In this document: positions 1 to 7,578 of the stretch, piece after piece
Numbering within the stretch: position 1 is the first letter of the stretch
How the letters are laid out: the number at the start of each line of letters is the position of its first letter
Assembly: GCA_033439795.1 (NCBI GenBank)
Contig: JAUTDP010000004.1
Location: forward strand, 310,001-374,000
Origin: Sordaria brevicollis
Taxonomy: Eukaryota; Ascomycota; Sordariomycetes; Sordariales; Sordariaceae
Length of the DNA stretch: 64,000 nucleotides
Direction of reading: 5' to 3'
The notes under the pieces: generated by a model
Seen by the model: only the letters and a program-made list of their open reading frames with translations
Databases searched by the model: none
Told to the model about the DNA's origin: nothing
Position numbers and translations under genes: made by a program

Positions 1-1567
1 CCATTGGTTGGTTTCCCGCGACAAACGCCTTCCGTGGTTGGCGTCGAGCGGCTGCTCTTTTTAAGAGATGCCACAAAGATATCGGATCGCCAAGATCACG
101 AGGTTCTTCGCTTGTTGATCAAAAGTCGTCATCACGGCGGCAAACAGTTGCTTTCGGAAACTTTCCCTGACTGAAGCGCTAGAGTACAATCTGGTCGCCT
201 TCTTTGTCCCTCGTTTTACAGCAGAATCTACAAGTTCCAACGTCGGCGGATGCAAGAGACGAGTTCCCCGCAACAGCACTGCATCAGTGGAGAACATCAA
301 CATCGAATACCACACATCACCACCGTTCCTGCCGTAGCAAAAGCTTGACAAAAAGCTTGACCTTCACAAAATCCACTTGTACTGATTGCAATCTCAACCT
401 AGCGGTCAACCACCATTTTTTGGGTGATTTGACAAATAAAACTGAAGCTGCTTGTCTTCCTCCAAACAGGTCATGCATGCGTCATGCTTACGACGCACGG
501 GCCACAATTGAGAACCTCTACGGCCACCCTCTCTGCCTCTCCAATCTCCCAACTGCATGACAACTTTTGCAAAAGGAAGGAGCTTCCCGTCGGCTTCAAA
601 AGGCACGAATCTTCCAGTTCAGCGTCGCAATGGACTTGGATCTTCACTCCACTTTGCTATATACTTTCGATGATCCCCAGCCAAGAAATGCTTGTTTTGT
701 GGCCCAGTGAACGAGAGCGTTACCCTGACCTCGGAATCGCGGCACCGGTGCGGCGATGATGGTCGTCAACTTCTCACCTTATCGGCTCCGGAGCCGCATT
801 CCATATCGGTTGTCAAATGGAAGGTGCAGTTGTGTTGAAGATGTCAGAGCCGCAGCCAATCCAATCACTTGATGCCGCCCCTTCCTTCCTTCCAACAACT
901 TAGCGGACATCGGCCAACCAACGAGGTCAAAGTGATGGAAAGAGTGGTGTGCTATCAGCCACATACGGCCCTCTGGCCATCAAGGTCCTCAGGGAATCAT
1001 GATCATGATCCCAGCCGACAAACGAAATACGAGAGGAATTCGCAGCGATCCAGATAGCAACCCATGGCCGAGCAGGTGAATTACCCATGAGAACCCCTTT
1101 GGCTGTGATCTGGAAAATCTTGCCATCGAATCACTCCATCATCCGATATCCGGCCCCAATCGCTCGCTGATATTTTCCCTTTTGCTGGGAAATACTTAAG
1201 GTCGTTCGGGTTACCGTCCCACTCCATTCGTTCCATTCGTTTCCAGCTCTTGTGTGATCAGTCAGTCCCACCGTCCACCGTCCTCCACGAACCACGCAGG
1301 CGGCTGATTGCAGAACAAGTTCGGACGACAAGACCGCAAAAATCTTCTGGAATCTGGAAATTCTCACTCGTCGGGCTGATCTGAGTTGCAGACCTTCTGC
1401 GTATAAAATCCTCCCCACAAATTCTTTTCTGGAAGCGATTTCGATTTCTTCCTTCGCAACCACCAACAACTGCCTCCCCTCGGTCGCAACAGTTGAGCGC
1501 AACACCATCAAGCTTCCCTTGGGCTTCTAGTCCACATCACTGAGACATCCAGTCACACGTCGCTCAG
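1..1567. other. Intergenic and 5' region upstream of the zinc transporter
   Basis: No reading frame here looks like a gene: the longest is 126 codons, and several overlap on both strands without splice structure, domains or a good start context. The last 300 bases become pyrimidine-rich with TTCC and CACT runs, as expected for the promoter and 5' leader of the + strand gene that starts at 1853. A near-palindrome lies at 992-1012 and is listed separately. Confidence 0.5.
992..1012. repeat. Near-perfect palindrome
   Basis: The 14-base core ATCATGATCATGAT equals its own reverse complement. It is flanked by GGG on the left and CCC on the right, giving a 21-base dyad with one mismatched pair. It lies about 840 bp upstream of the zinc transporter start and could be a dimeric transcription-factor site. 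That role is inference only. Confidence 0.45.
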
Positions 1568-1838
1568 GTACGTCGTTCATCTATCCATCCACTCACTCAC
1601 TCACTCCATCCTTCCTTCCGACTTTGCGCGTCGGACAAGCGTCCCCCACCACGGCCCCTCCCGCAGCGAGGTGCAGTGCAGTCACTCGACGCACTATAAC
1701 GCACGCTTTGTGCTACCCTGCATTTCTTCAACCCATCATCACCATGAACCCTTTTCTTTTTCCTCCTACTCCTTTTCCGCTCACCTAAAACCTCATCATC
1801 TTATCCTCTCGTCAACGCCATCTGACGAGTCATAATAG
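1568..1838 (+). other. Candidate 5'-UTR intron of the zinc transporter
   Basis: A consensus donor (CAG followed by GTACGT at 1568) and an acceptor (ATAATAG ending at 1838) are separated by 271 bases. A CTGAC branch site lies at 1822-1826, 12 bases before the acceptor. The short segment 1839-1852 then leads straight into the ATG in the context CCAACATG. Long introns in the 5' leader are common in Neurospora-type genes. Only transcript data can confirm it. Confidence 0.5.
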
Positions 1839-1852
1839 CGATATCAACCAAC

Positions 1853-3139
1853 ATGTCTTTCGACCTGATCCCCCCTGAGGGCGACCGCGAGAACTTTGCG
1901 CTTTTCGACCCTCACCACGTCGACCTTGACACTGCCGACGCTCGCAACGTCATCTGTTACATGACTGCCTCGTTCAACGACTACGACGGTCGTGTTGGCC
2001 TTCGCATCTCGGCCCTATTCGTCATTCTGGCGACCTCCACCTTAACCACTCTCTTCCCGGTCTTGGCGACTCGTATCCCTCGCCTTCGTATCCCCCGCTA
2101 CGTCTACTTGTTCGCTCGCTACTTCGGCGCCGGTGTCATCATTGCCACCGCTTTCATCCATCTCCTTGACCCCGCTTACGACGAGATCGGCCCTGCTTCT
2201 TGCGTCGGCATGACCCAGGGTTGGAACTCGTACTCCTGGGTCCCCGCTATTGCCATGACTTCGGTCATGCTCATCTTCCTCATGGACTTCGGCGCGGAGT
2301 GGTATGTTGAGAAAAAGTACGAATGCGCCGACGCGGAAGTTAGCATCGAGAAAGTGATCACCACTTGTCCTGGCCACACCACTGATGGTACCGCCTCCAT
2401 CGACGACGGTCACACTTCGGAGTCGCACGACGATTGCTCTCCCCGCAAGCCGTCCAGTGTTGGTCACGACGCCCATGCCGGTCATCAGTTCCTTCACTCC
2501 GGCGACCAGGACTCCCCGGTTCCCGCTCGCGCCGTCGCTGCTGTCTCGCCTACTAATGAGTCCTCTCATGGTCACGATACCAGCAAGGATGCCATCGATA
2601 TCGAGAGCCACGCCTTTTTGACCGGCGACTCCCCCGTCTCGGAGCGCATCTTCCGTGAGCAGATCGCGGCCTTCCTCATCCTGGAGTTCGGCGTCTTGTT
2701 CCACTCCGTGATCATCGGTCTCAACCTCGGCGTCGTCGGCGAGGAATTCAACACTCTCTACCCCGTCGTCGTCTTCCACCAGGCCTTTGAGGGTCTCGGT
2801 ATCGGCGCTCGTCTCTCCTCGATTCCTTTCCCCAAACGCTTCAACTGGATGCCCTGGGCCCTTTGCTTCGCTTACGGCTTGACCACCCCTATCGCCCTTG
2901 CCATCGGTCTGGGTATGGCGACGAGCTACGAGAGTTCTAGCTTCACTGCGTCCATCGTCTCCGGCATCCTCGACTCGATCTCGGCGGGCATCTTGTTGTA
3001 CACCGGTCTCGTCGAGTTGCTCGCCCGCGACTTCCTGTTCAACCCAAGCAGAACCCGTGATAGAGCCAGGGTTCTATTCATGTTGGCTTGCTTGTTCGCC
3101 GGCTGCTTCCTCATGGCGCTTTTGGGCAAGTGGGCCTAA
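1853..3139 (+). CDS. tzn-1: ZIP-family plasma-membrane zinc transporter
   Basis: A 428-residue, single-exon ZIP (Zrt/Irt-like) transporter that would import zinc into the cytosol. Eight membrane segments are visible: about 46-75, 85-106, 129-151, 268-296, 301-320, 333-355, 366-390 and 407-426. The ZIP metal-binding signatures are present in segment 4 (HSVIIGLNLG, His284) and segment 5 (HQAFEGLGIG, His309 and Glu313). The long cytoplasmic loop between segments 3 and 4 (about 152-265) is His/Asp-rich (SHDD, GHDAHAGH, SHGHD), as in Zrt1/Zrt2-type proteins, where it senses metal. Length and C-terminus (GKWA) are normal for the family. The start is preceded by CCAACATG and probably by a 5'-UTR intron. 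The symbol rests on family resemblance and on my recollection that Neurospora tzn-1 lies near acon-3. A metallothionein follows on the same strand 3.6 kb downstream. Confidence 0.93.
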   Translation: MSFDLIPPEGDRENFALFDPHHVDLDTADARNVICYMTASFNDYDGRVGLRISALFVILATSTLTTLFPVLATRIPRLRIPRYVYLFARYFGAGVIIATAFIHLLDPAYDEIGPASCVGMTQGWNSYSWVPAIAMTSVMLIFLMDFGAEWYVEKKYECADAEVSIEKVITTCPGHTTDGTASIDDGHTSESHDDCSPRKPSSVGHDAHAGHQFLHSGDQDSPVPARAVAAVSPTNESSHGHDTSKDAIDIESHAFLTGDSPVSERIFREQIAAFLILEFGVLFHSVIIGLNLGVVGEEFNTLYPVVVFHQAFEGLGIGARLSSIPFPKRFNWMPWALCFAYGLTTPIALAIGLGMATSYESSSFTASIVSGILDSISAGILLYTGLVELLARDFLFNPSRTRDRARVLFMLACLFAGCFLMALLGKWA

Positions 3140-3704
3140 GTGCCAGGAAACAACGAGTAATCATCAGCTGGATCTGGTGGCATCATCGGGAGGTAGCATT
3201 GTGGTAAGGAATCTTCGTGGGAGGAATCTGTTACTCGCTGCTGCATGGATACCCTCACATGGCATTTGCATTTTCGGTCTTTTAGCTTCGGCGTTCTGGT
3301 GCATGGAAACATGGAAAAGGGGCTGGCCTATGTGAACTTCTTGAGCAAGGGAACAATGGGTAATACATAATGACAGTGGATCGCGATATATGATGTCTTG
3401 AGGTAAACAAGCTCCATTAGCAGGAAAAGGTCAACCCGTCTTCAATTAGGGTAGATACCAAGGAGTTGCAACTTCTGTAGTGCAGCCTAATTGTAACTCC
3501 TAGTCGTCATTATCATTTCCACCCAAAGGCAATGTGAAAGATTAGAACTCTGACCCTGTCCCGTACTTGTTAAAGTAATCAAGACCATATTTCCGAGCTC
3601 TCATACATGTCCTGACTGCAAGGTAGCAATTGACATACCGTGATGTAATGCAAGTGATATAGACCAATCTAATGTAGAACGAAAAAAAAAAAAAAAAAAA
3701 AAGA
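3140..3704. other. 3' flank of the zinc transporter
   Basis: This contains the presumed 3'-UTR of the zinc transporter and then the A21 tract at 3682-3702 that lies just beyond the end of the tRNA gene. I see no coding potential. Confidence 0.5.
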
Positions 3705-3706
3705 GC

Positions 3707-3712
3707 AAAAAA
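3707..3712 (-). terminator. RNA polymerase III terminator of tRNA-Arg
   Basis: Read on the - strand, a T6 run begins four bases after the tRNA 3' end, followed a few bases later by a T21 tract (A21 at 3682-3702 on the + strand). A short T-run this close to a tRNA is the standard Pol III stop, and the T21 tract would act as a back-up. Confidence 0.8.
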
Positions 3713-3716
3713 GAAT

Positions 3717-3788
3717 CGATCCACCCAGGGGTCGAACCTGGAACCTCCTGATTCGTAGTCAGACGCTCTGCCATTGAGCCAGCGGACC
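3717..3788 (-). tRNA. tRNA-Arg (anticodon ACG)
   Basis: A 72-base cloverleaf can be drawn by hand on the - strand. The acceptor is GGTCCGC against GTGGATC (two G-U pairs). The D-arm is GCTC/GAGC, the anticodon stem TCTGA/TCAGG with loop CTACGAA, the variable loop AGGTT, and the T-arm CCAGG-TTCGACC-CCTGG, with discriminator G. The anticodon is ACG, which reads CGU (and CGC after inosine modification). There is no intron. The A box (TGGCTCAATGG) and B box (GGTTCGACC) are intact, and a Pol III T-run follows, so the gene is probably functional. Confidence 0.95.
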
Positions 3789-4434
3789 TTGATTGGATGA
3801 TATTTCTTACCAAGGTCCGAGCTCCTATGAGCGTGAGTGGAGGTTCTGATTACCGGCGGGATGTAGGATGCAGGATGCAGGAGGCTGTAAGTAAAAGGGG
3901 GAAACATTGGGTAAAGGAGGTCGTGATGCATTGTTCGCGATGTAATATCCGGACAAGGATATATTAGAGATGTAATTTGCTTGTTAATTCAATGAATCGA
4001 GCTTTCGTATTCTGACGTTGTAAGGGGTTTGGTGAATTATGGTAGGAAGTGAATGAAAATTTGAAGTGTCTGCAATGCTTTCCATTTGGGCCTTCGCTCT
4101 CGTGACCCAAACGACTGAACATGATCGCAAAGACGCTTCAACCTACCTCTCGCTAAGCGACTGGACATCAAAACACGGAGTCCCCAGCCATAGAGGTTTC
4201 GCTGCATGTGATGCGTGCATCTTCGCTCGAGTTGAGCTTTAAGGCAATGTGTGATTCGGGGCGGAAAAACCAACGAAAACTTTTAGTAATCGTAATATGA
4301 ACTTCTCGGGCACTGGAGATAGAAGCGGACCGAAGGATTATTGGTAGGTACAATCTGCCGGCTCTGTTGGTGCGTAGGAACCTCAAGGGGGAGGGCGTCA
4401 GCTTGACTGTTGCGGCTCTATTATGTAGCTAACA
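3789..4434. other. Intergenic region without recognisable genes
   Basis: Moderately AT-rich DNA upstream of the tRNA gene. The - strand frames of 72-78 codons here overlap each other and show no start context, splice sites or domain. I see nothing further in it. Confidence 0.4.
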
Positions 4435-4776
4435 GTGTACATAACAGATGCAACAACCAGTGACCAAGATAAGAATCAAGGCCGGCTGCCAGCCGCCGTG
4501 ATTGTCCTCGAAGCCGGCGCCGGAGCCCGGAGGGACGACGACAGCCAGCCGATACCATCACCCCAATTGAAAACTACACCAGACTCCCGCCATTTGGCCT
4601 ACGAAATTTCTCGAATGGAGCAGAAGATCGCCGAGGACGAGATAAGGTTGTTGGACCTCAAGAGCAAGAGCCAAGAGGGGGCAATTAAAGGCAAGGAGTA
4701 CAGCCAGGGGCTCAAAGCTGCCACGGGGAAGATGCTGTCACCTCAGTGTCCCGAGGTTGCCCTCTGTTCAACTTGA
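4435..4776 (+). CDS. Possible small orphan ORF with a coiled-coil-like segment (doubtful)
   Basis: A 113-codon frame that I do not recognise. Residues about 55-85 (EISRMEQKIAEDEIRLLDLK and onward) have heptad-like spacing of hydrophobic residues and could form a short coiled coil. The first half is Ala/Gly/Arg/Asp-rich. The segment is more GC-rich than its flanks, ends in a region of duplicated DNA (4812-5020), and its ATG lacks a good context. It could be a remnant of a decayed gene or chance. No homology claim is made. Confidence 0.22.
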   Translation: MYITDATTSDQDKNQGRLPAAVIVLEAGAGARRDDDSQPIPSPQLKTTPDSRHLAYEISRMEQKIAEDEIRLLDLKSKSQEGAIKGKEYSQGLKAATGKMLSPQCPEVALCST

Positions 4777-4811
4777 CCACTATACGCCAGCCCGAGCCGG
4801 GAGCATTGTTG

Positions 4812-4885
4812 GGATGCCGTGAAGACGGCCTTCAACTGCCATCTGGCCCTCTGGGCGGCTGGGCAGGTCTAGGTAACAGCCTGCC
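4812..4885 (+). repeat. Direct repeat A, copy 1
   Basis: A 74-base segment starting GGATGCCGTGAAGACGGCC and ending GTAACAGCCTGCC. It recurs at 4955-5020, nearly identical apart from an 8-base deletion and about two substitutions. The copies are 69 bases apart. Between them sits a small hairpin, CTGACA-gccatg-TGTCAG. No coding frame spans both copies. Confidence 0.85.
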
Positions 4886-4954
4886 CGGCTGCCCCAACAA
4901 TCGGCGCCCCGAGGATTGCCCGGCCTGACAGCCATGTGTCAGCCCAGACCATAA

Positions 4955-5020
4955 GGATGCCGTGAAGACGGCCTTCAACTGCCCTCTAGGCGGATGGGCA
5001 GGTCTAGGTAACAGCCTGCC
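4955..5020 (+). repeat. Direct repeat A, copy 2
   Basis: The second copy of the 74-base repeat at 4812-4885, shortened to 66 bases. Both copies share GGATGCCGTGAAGACGGCC at the left and GGGCAGGTCTAGGTAACAGC near the right end. The high identity suggests a fairly recent local duplication. Confidence 0.85.
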
Positions 5021-5309
5021 GCTCCCGGTGGAAAGGGACGTAAGACCACCATATTTCTTTTTGTATCGTTAACAAGATTGTCAGGATGGCGACGGGTGCT
5101 TGTTGTCGGTCGGAAACGAGTCTGGGATTGACCTGTGGGATTGAGGTTTCTAGGTCAGCAAAAACTCAGACCCGCTCGTCGAAGAACAAGGCAAAGTTGG
5201 AGTTTCTCGAAGTCTGTTTGCCAGATCCTTCTCGCCTGATCCTTTTACGAAAAAACAAGTGCAAGATAGCGTCCGACAAGTTCGTACCTGTCGGGCTCTC
5301 ATCTGATCT

Positions 5310-5540
5310 AACGTGCTCCGTCCTTTACTCCCACCTTTACCGCCTGTTGTCTGCGCCTTTACACCTCCTGTTCTATCCTTTATACATCTTCAATCTCGTG
5401 ACACTCTGTTTACTCAACTCACCTCTACTCATACAAATTGAACTCGGTTCTTCTCGAAAATCTTGTTAATCGCGTTGCAACGCTTGTTTACTCTCATACT
5501 GCGAGCCCAGCTGTGAACCAGACGATTCCTACTATATTCG
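5310..5540 (+). repeat. Diverged direct repeat B, copy 1
   Basis: Three blocks occur in the same order here and about 340 bases downstream at 5657-5870: ACGTGCTCCGTC, ATACATCTTCAATCTCG with ACACTCTG, and CTGTGAACCAGA with CCTACT. The copies are diverged, with indels. The segment is CT-rich and has no convincing ORF. It could be a decayed tandem duplication of a leader or promoter. Confidence 0.6.
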
Positions 5541-5656
5541 CGGACCAAGGCCATTCATTGCAGTAATGTGATATACTATACTAGATCAGTGTTCGAGGTA
5601 CCTTACCATCTGGTAGAACATTTCCCAACGTATTCGCAGAGTCACATGCACTCAAC

Positions 5657-5870
5657 GCGCTCCATCTTTTCCTCTCATGTTTTGCCCCTCCTACTTTCGT
5701 TGTTACACCATCTGGTTCCTCCAGCATGATACATCTTCAATCTCGCCACACTCTGCTTACTAAGATCAATCATCAAAAAATGAATACATTCCTTAATGAA
5801 AGCTTTTCGATCGGCTCTCTGCTCTCGTTTACATCTATACTACGAGACCATCTGTGAACGGGATAGTAAC
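5657..5870 (+). repeat. Diverged direct repeat B, copy 2
   Basis: This is collinear with 5310-5540. Matching blocks include ACGCGCTCCATC, ATACATCTTCAATCTCG with ACACTCTG, and CTGTGAACGGGA with CCTACT. Several differences between the copies are C/T or G/A transitions, which would fit old RIP or simple drift. Confidence 0.6.
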
Positions 5871-6569
5871 GCCTACTGCCAAACAGCGAAGTGAGAGAAT
5901 TGAAGTTCTCAGATTTTCCTCAGCTTACGATCAAAAACTGCTAGGCAGTTTCATTTGGCATCCGTCGTTCTTCGTTCTTCCTCCGAAGAAGCAAAGGAAG
6001 CAAAGATGATAGCGAAGTCCGTGGAGTTCTGTCTAAGTTGTGGCTGAAGTAAAGTTGAGTCGTGTGATTTTTGCGGTGGCTTGAACCGGGAATGGAAGGG
6101 AAGCAAAGCACTTCCTCTGCTGAAGAGACGAAAGCAAGGATGGAAGCGCATAATGAGTGGACTTTTGCTTCTGATCTGGTTTGTCGCTAAACTGGAGTTG
6201 ACGCGTTCGTTTTTGTGCGGCAGTGGATCGACGAGTTTATGAGAAAAAAACTGAAGGAGGGAAAGCTCCTTCTTCGTTTGAGCCTTACCGTCTTCCTCGT
6301 CTCTTCAAGGAAGGAAGACAGGAAGGAAAGAAGGAAGTGGCCCCTCGACTTGCAAGGATCACGCAGCGGGCCTTGACTTTTCACCCGACAGTCAGACCAA
6401 ACGAGGCAGCCACGCCTCGCCTCGATCTTGACCTTCCGCTTCTTCGATCTCTCTTCGCGTTTGCTCCTTCCAACAAGTTGCAAGGCAACAGCCTGAAAAC
6501 TTTGCAAAGATCAGATGAAAGACAGGCTGCCAGAAGTTTCTGACCTGCTCTGCTGCTTCCAGGCACGAG
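5871..6569. other. Upstream region of the metallothionein gene
   Basis: Purine- and pyrimidine-rich DNA (GAAGG and CTTCC runs) leading to a TATA-like box at 6570. Overlapping frames on both strands of 85-107 codons are low-complexity Lys/Arg/Glu or Ser/Phe/Leu readings of these tracts and are not taken as genes. It presumably holds the metal-responsive promoter, but I cannot point to a specific element. Confidence 0.4.
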
Positions 6570-6575
6570 TATAAG
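6570..6575 (+). promoter_or_regulatory. TATA-like box of the metallothionein gene
   Basis: GAGTATAAGAAC stands 149 bases upstream of the metallothionein ATG and is followed by a CT-rich leader. A TATA box fits a strongly inducible gene such as a copper metallothionein. The position of the transcription start is not known. Confidence 0.45.
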
Positions 6576-6718
6576 AACCCCTCCTCCCTCCGGCTCTCGA
6601 AGATTTTCTTCTTCTTCTCTCCAGCAACAAACCTTCATGCAAGCTTTCGCGTCTTCGAATTTTTTTTTGCGCCTTTACTGCCAAGTACTTCAACGAACAA
6701 GCACACACAGCATTCAAG

Positions 6719-7103
6719 ATGGGTCCATGGTAAGTTCTTCTTCTTCTTCTTTTCTCCCTGCCGTCGTCCTTCCCAGCACCTTCTTCCCTTGCGGCACCCC
6801 TCAACTTGGCCTTCCTGTCGTCTGTCGCAAGCAACTAGCTAACACTGTCCTTCAACAGCTCTTGCACAGGTTGCAGCGGCTGCTCTGGCAACTGCTCTGG
6901 CTGCGGATGCAGCTCTTGCTCTGTAAGTTGCTCTTCCTCTCAAGCATTTGCCTTTTCTCCTCGTCGCCCTCAATTCTCCTGGTTCACATCCTCTCCCGGC
7001 ATTTCTTGTCGCCTCTTCCACACTGGCGGCACGCCTTCCATGTCAAGGCAACCCCCTTCCTCTTGTACACAGATTAACCATCTACCTTTCCCACTAGCAC
7101 TAG
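6719..7103 (+). CDS. Copper-type metallothionein, three exons
   Basis: A tiny Cys-rich metal-binding protein assembled from exons 6719-6729, 6859-6922 and 7098-7103. Intron 1 (129 nt) has donor GTAAGT, branch GCTAAC at 6838-6843 and acceptor CAG. Intron 2 (175 nt) has donor GTAAGT, branch ATTAAC at 7073-7078 and acceptor TAG. The product is 26 residues with eight cysteines at 4, 6, 9, 12, 16, 19, 21 and 24, two CxC motifs, and otherwise almost only Ser and Gly. No aromatic residue is present. This matches the short Cu(I)-binding metallothioneins of Neurospora and Podospora in size and style. A second AG six bases on (TAGCACTAG) would move exon 3 to 7104-7130 and give 33 residues with a ninth Cys (TLWCGKHA end). 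The start context is AAGATGG. It would buffer copper or zinc in the cytosol. It lies 3.6 kb from the zinc importer, on the same strand. Confidence 0.85.
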
Positions 7104-7130
7104 ACGCTCTGGTGCGGCAAGCATGCCTAG

Positions 7131-7578
7131 TTCAGCATAGCTTGCACCGAGCACAACCCTCCCACCTGAGTTCGTCGTCAAGCACACTCCGGTCATCACG
7201 AATTGAGCACACACGGCGGCAACAACATGGTCCACGGGATGGGAAAAGGACGTTGGGCAAAATGGGTTCATAAAAGGGTACGAAACGTCCGAACAAGCCG
7301 TCAGCTGTTGATTCAGACTGGGCTTGCTATCGGTGATGGGTTATGAGTTGTCTTCCGGCATCAGTGGTATCAGGAAAAGACCGGTCGACAACACCGGGTA
7401 CCGAAAACATCACCATTTTATCATCATGCTTTCTTTGTTTGATCGAGTGCTATGCGTGATGTGACCTTGGCTGTTGAGTCCATGAACGGGTATCCAAGTG
7501 ATCGTATTGGATTAATCTTGTGGAGATGCCTTTAATGGCCAAATGTGTACAACCAGAACACCGAGCACGCCGTCACAA
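7131..7578. other. Convergent 3' region of metallothionein and transporter
   Basis: The + strand metallothionein and the - strand transporter converge here, so this should hold both 3'-UTRs. I see no gene or strong secondary structure. Confidence 0.5.
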
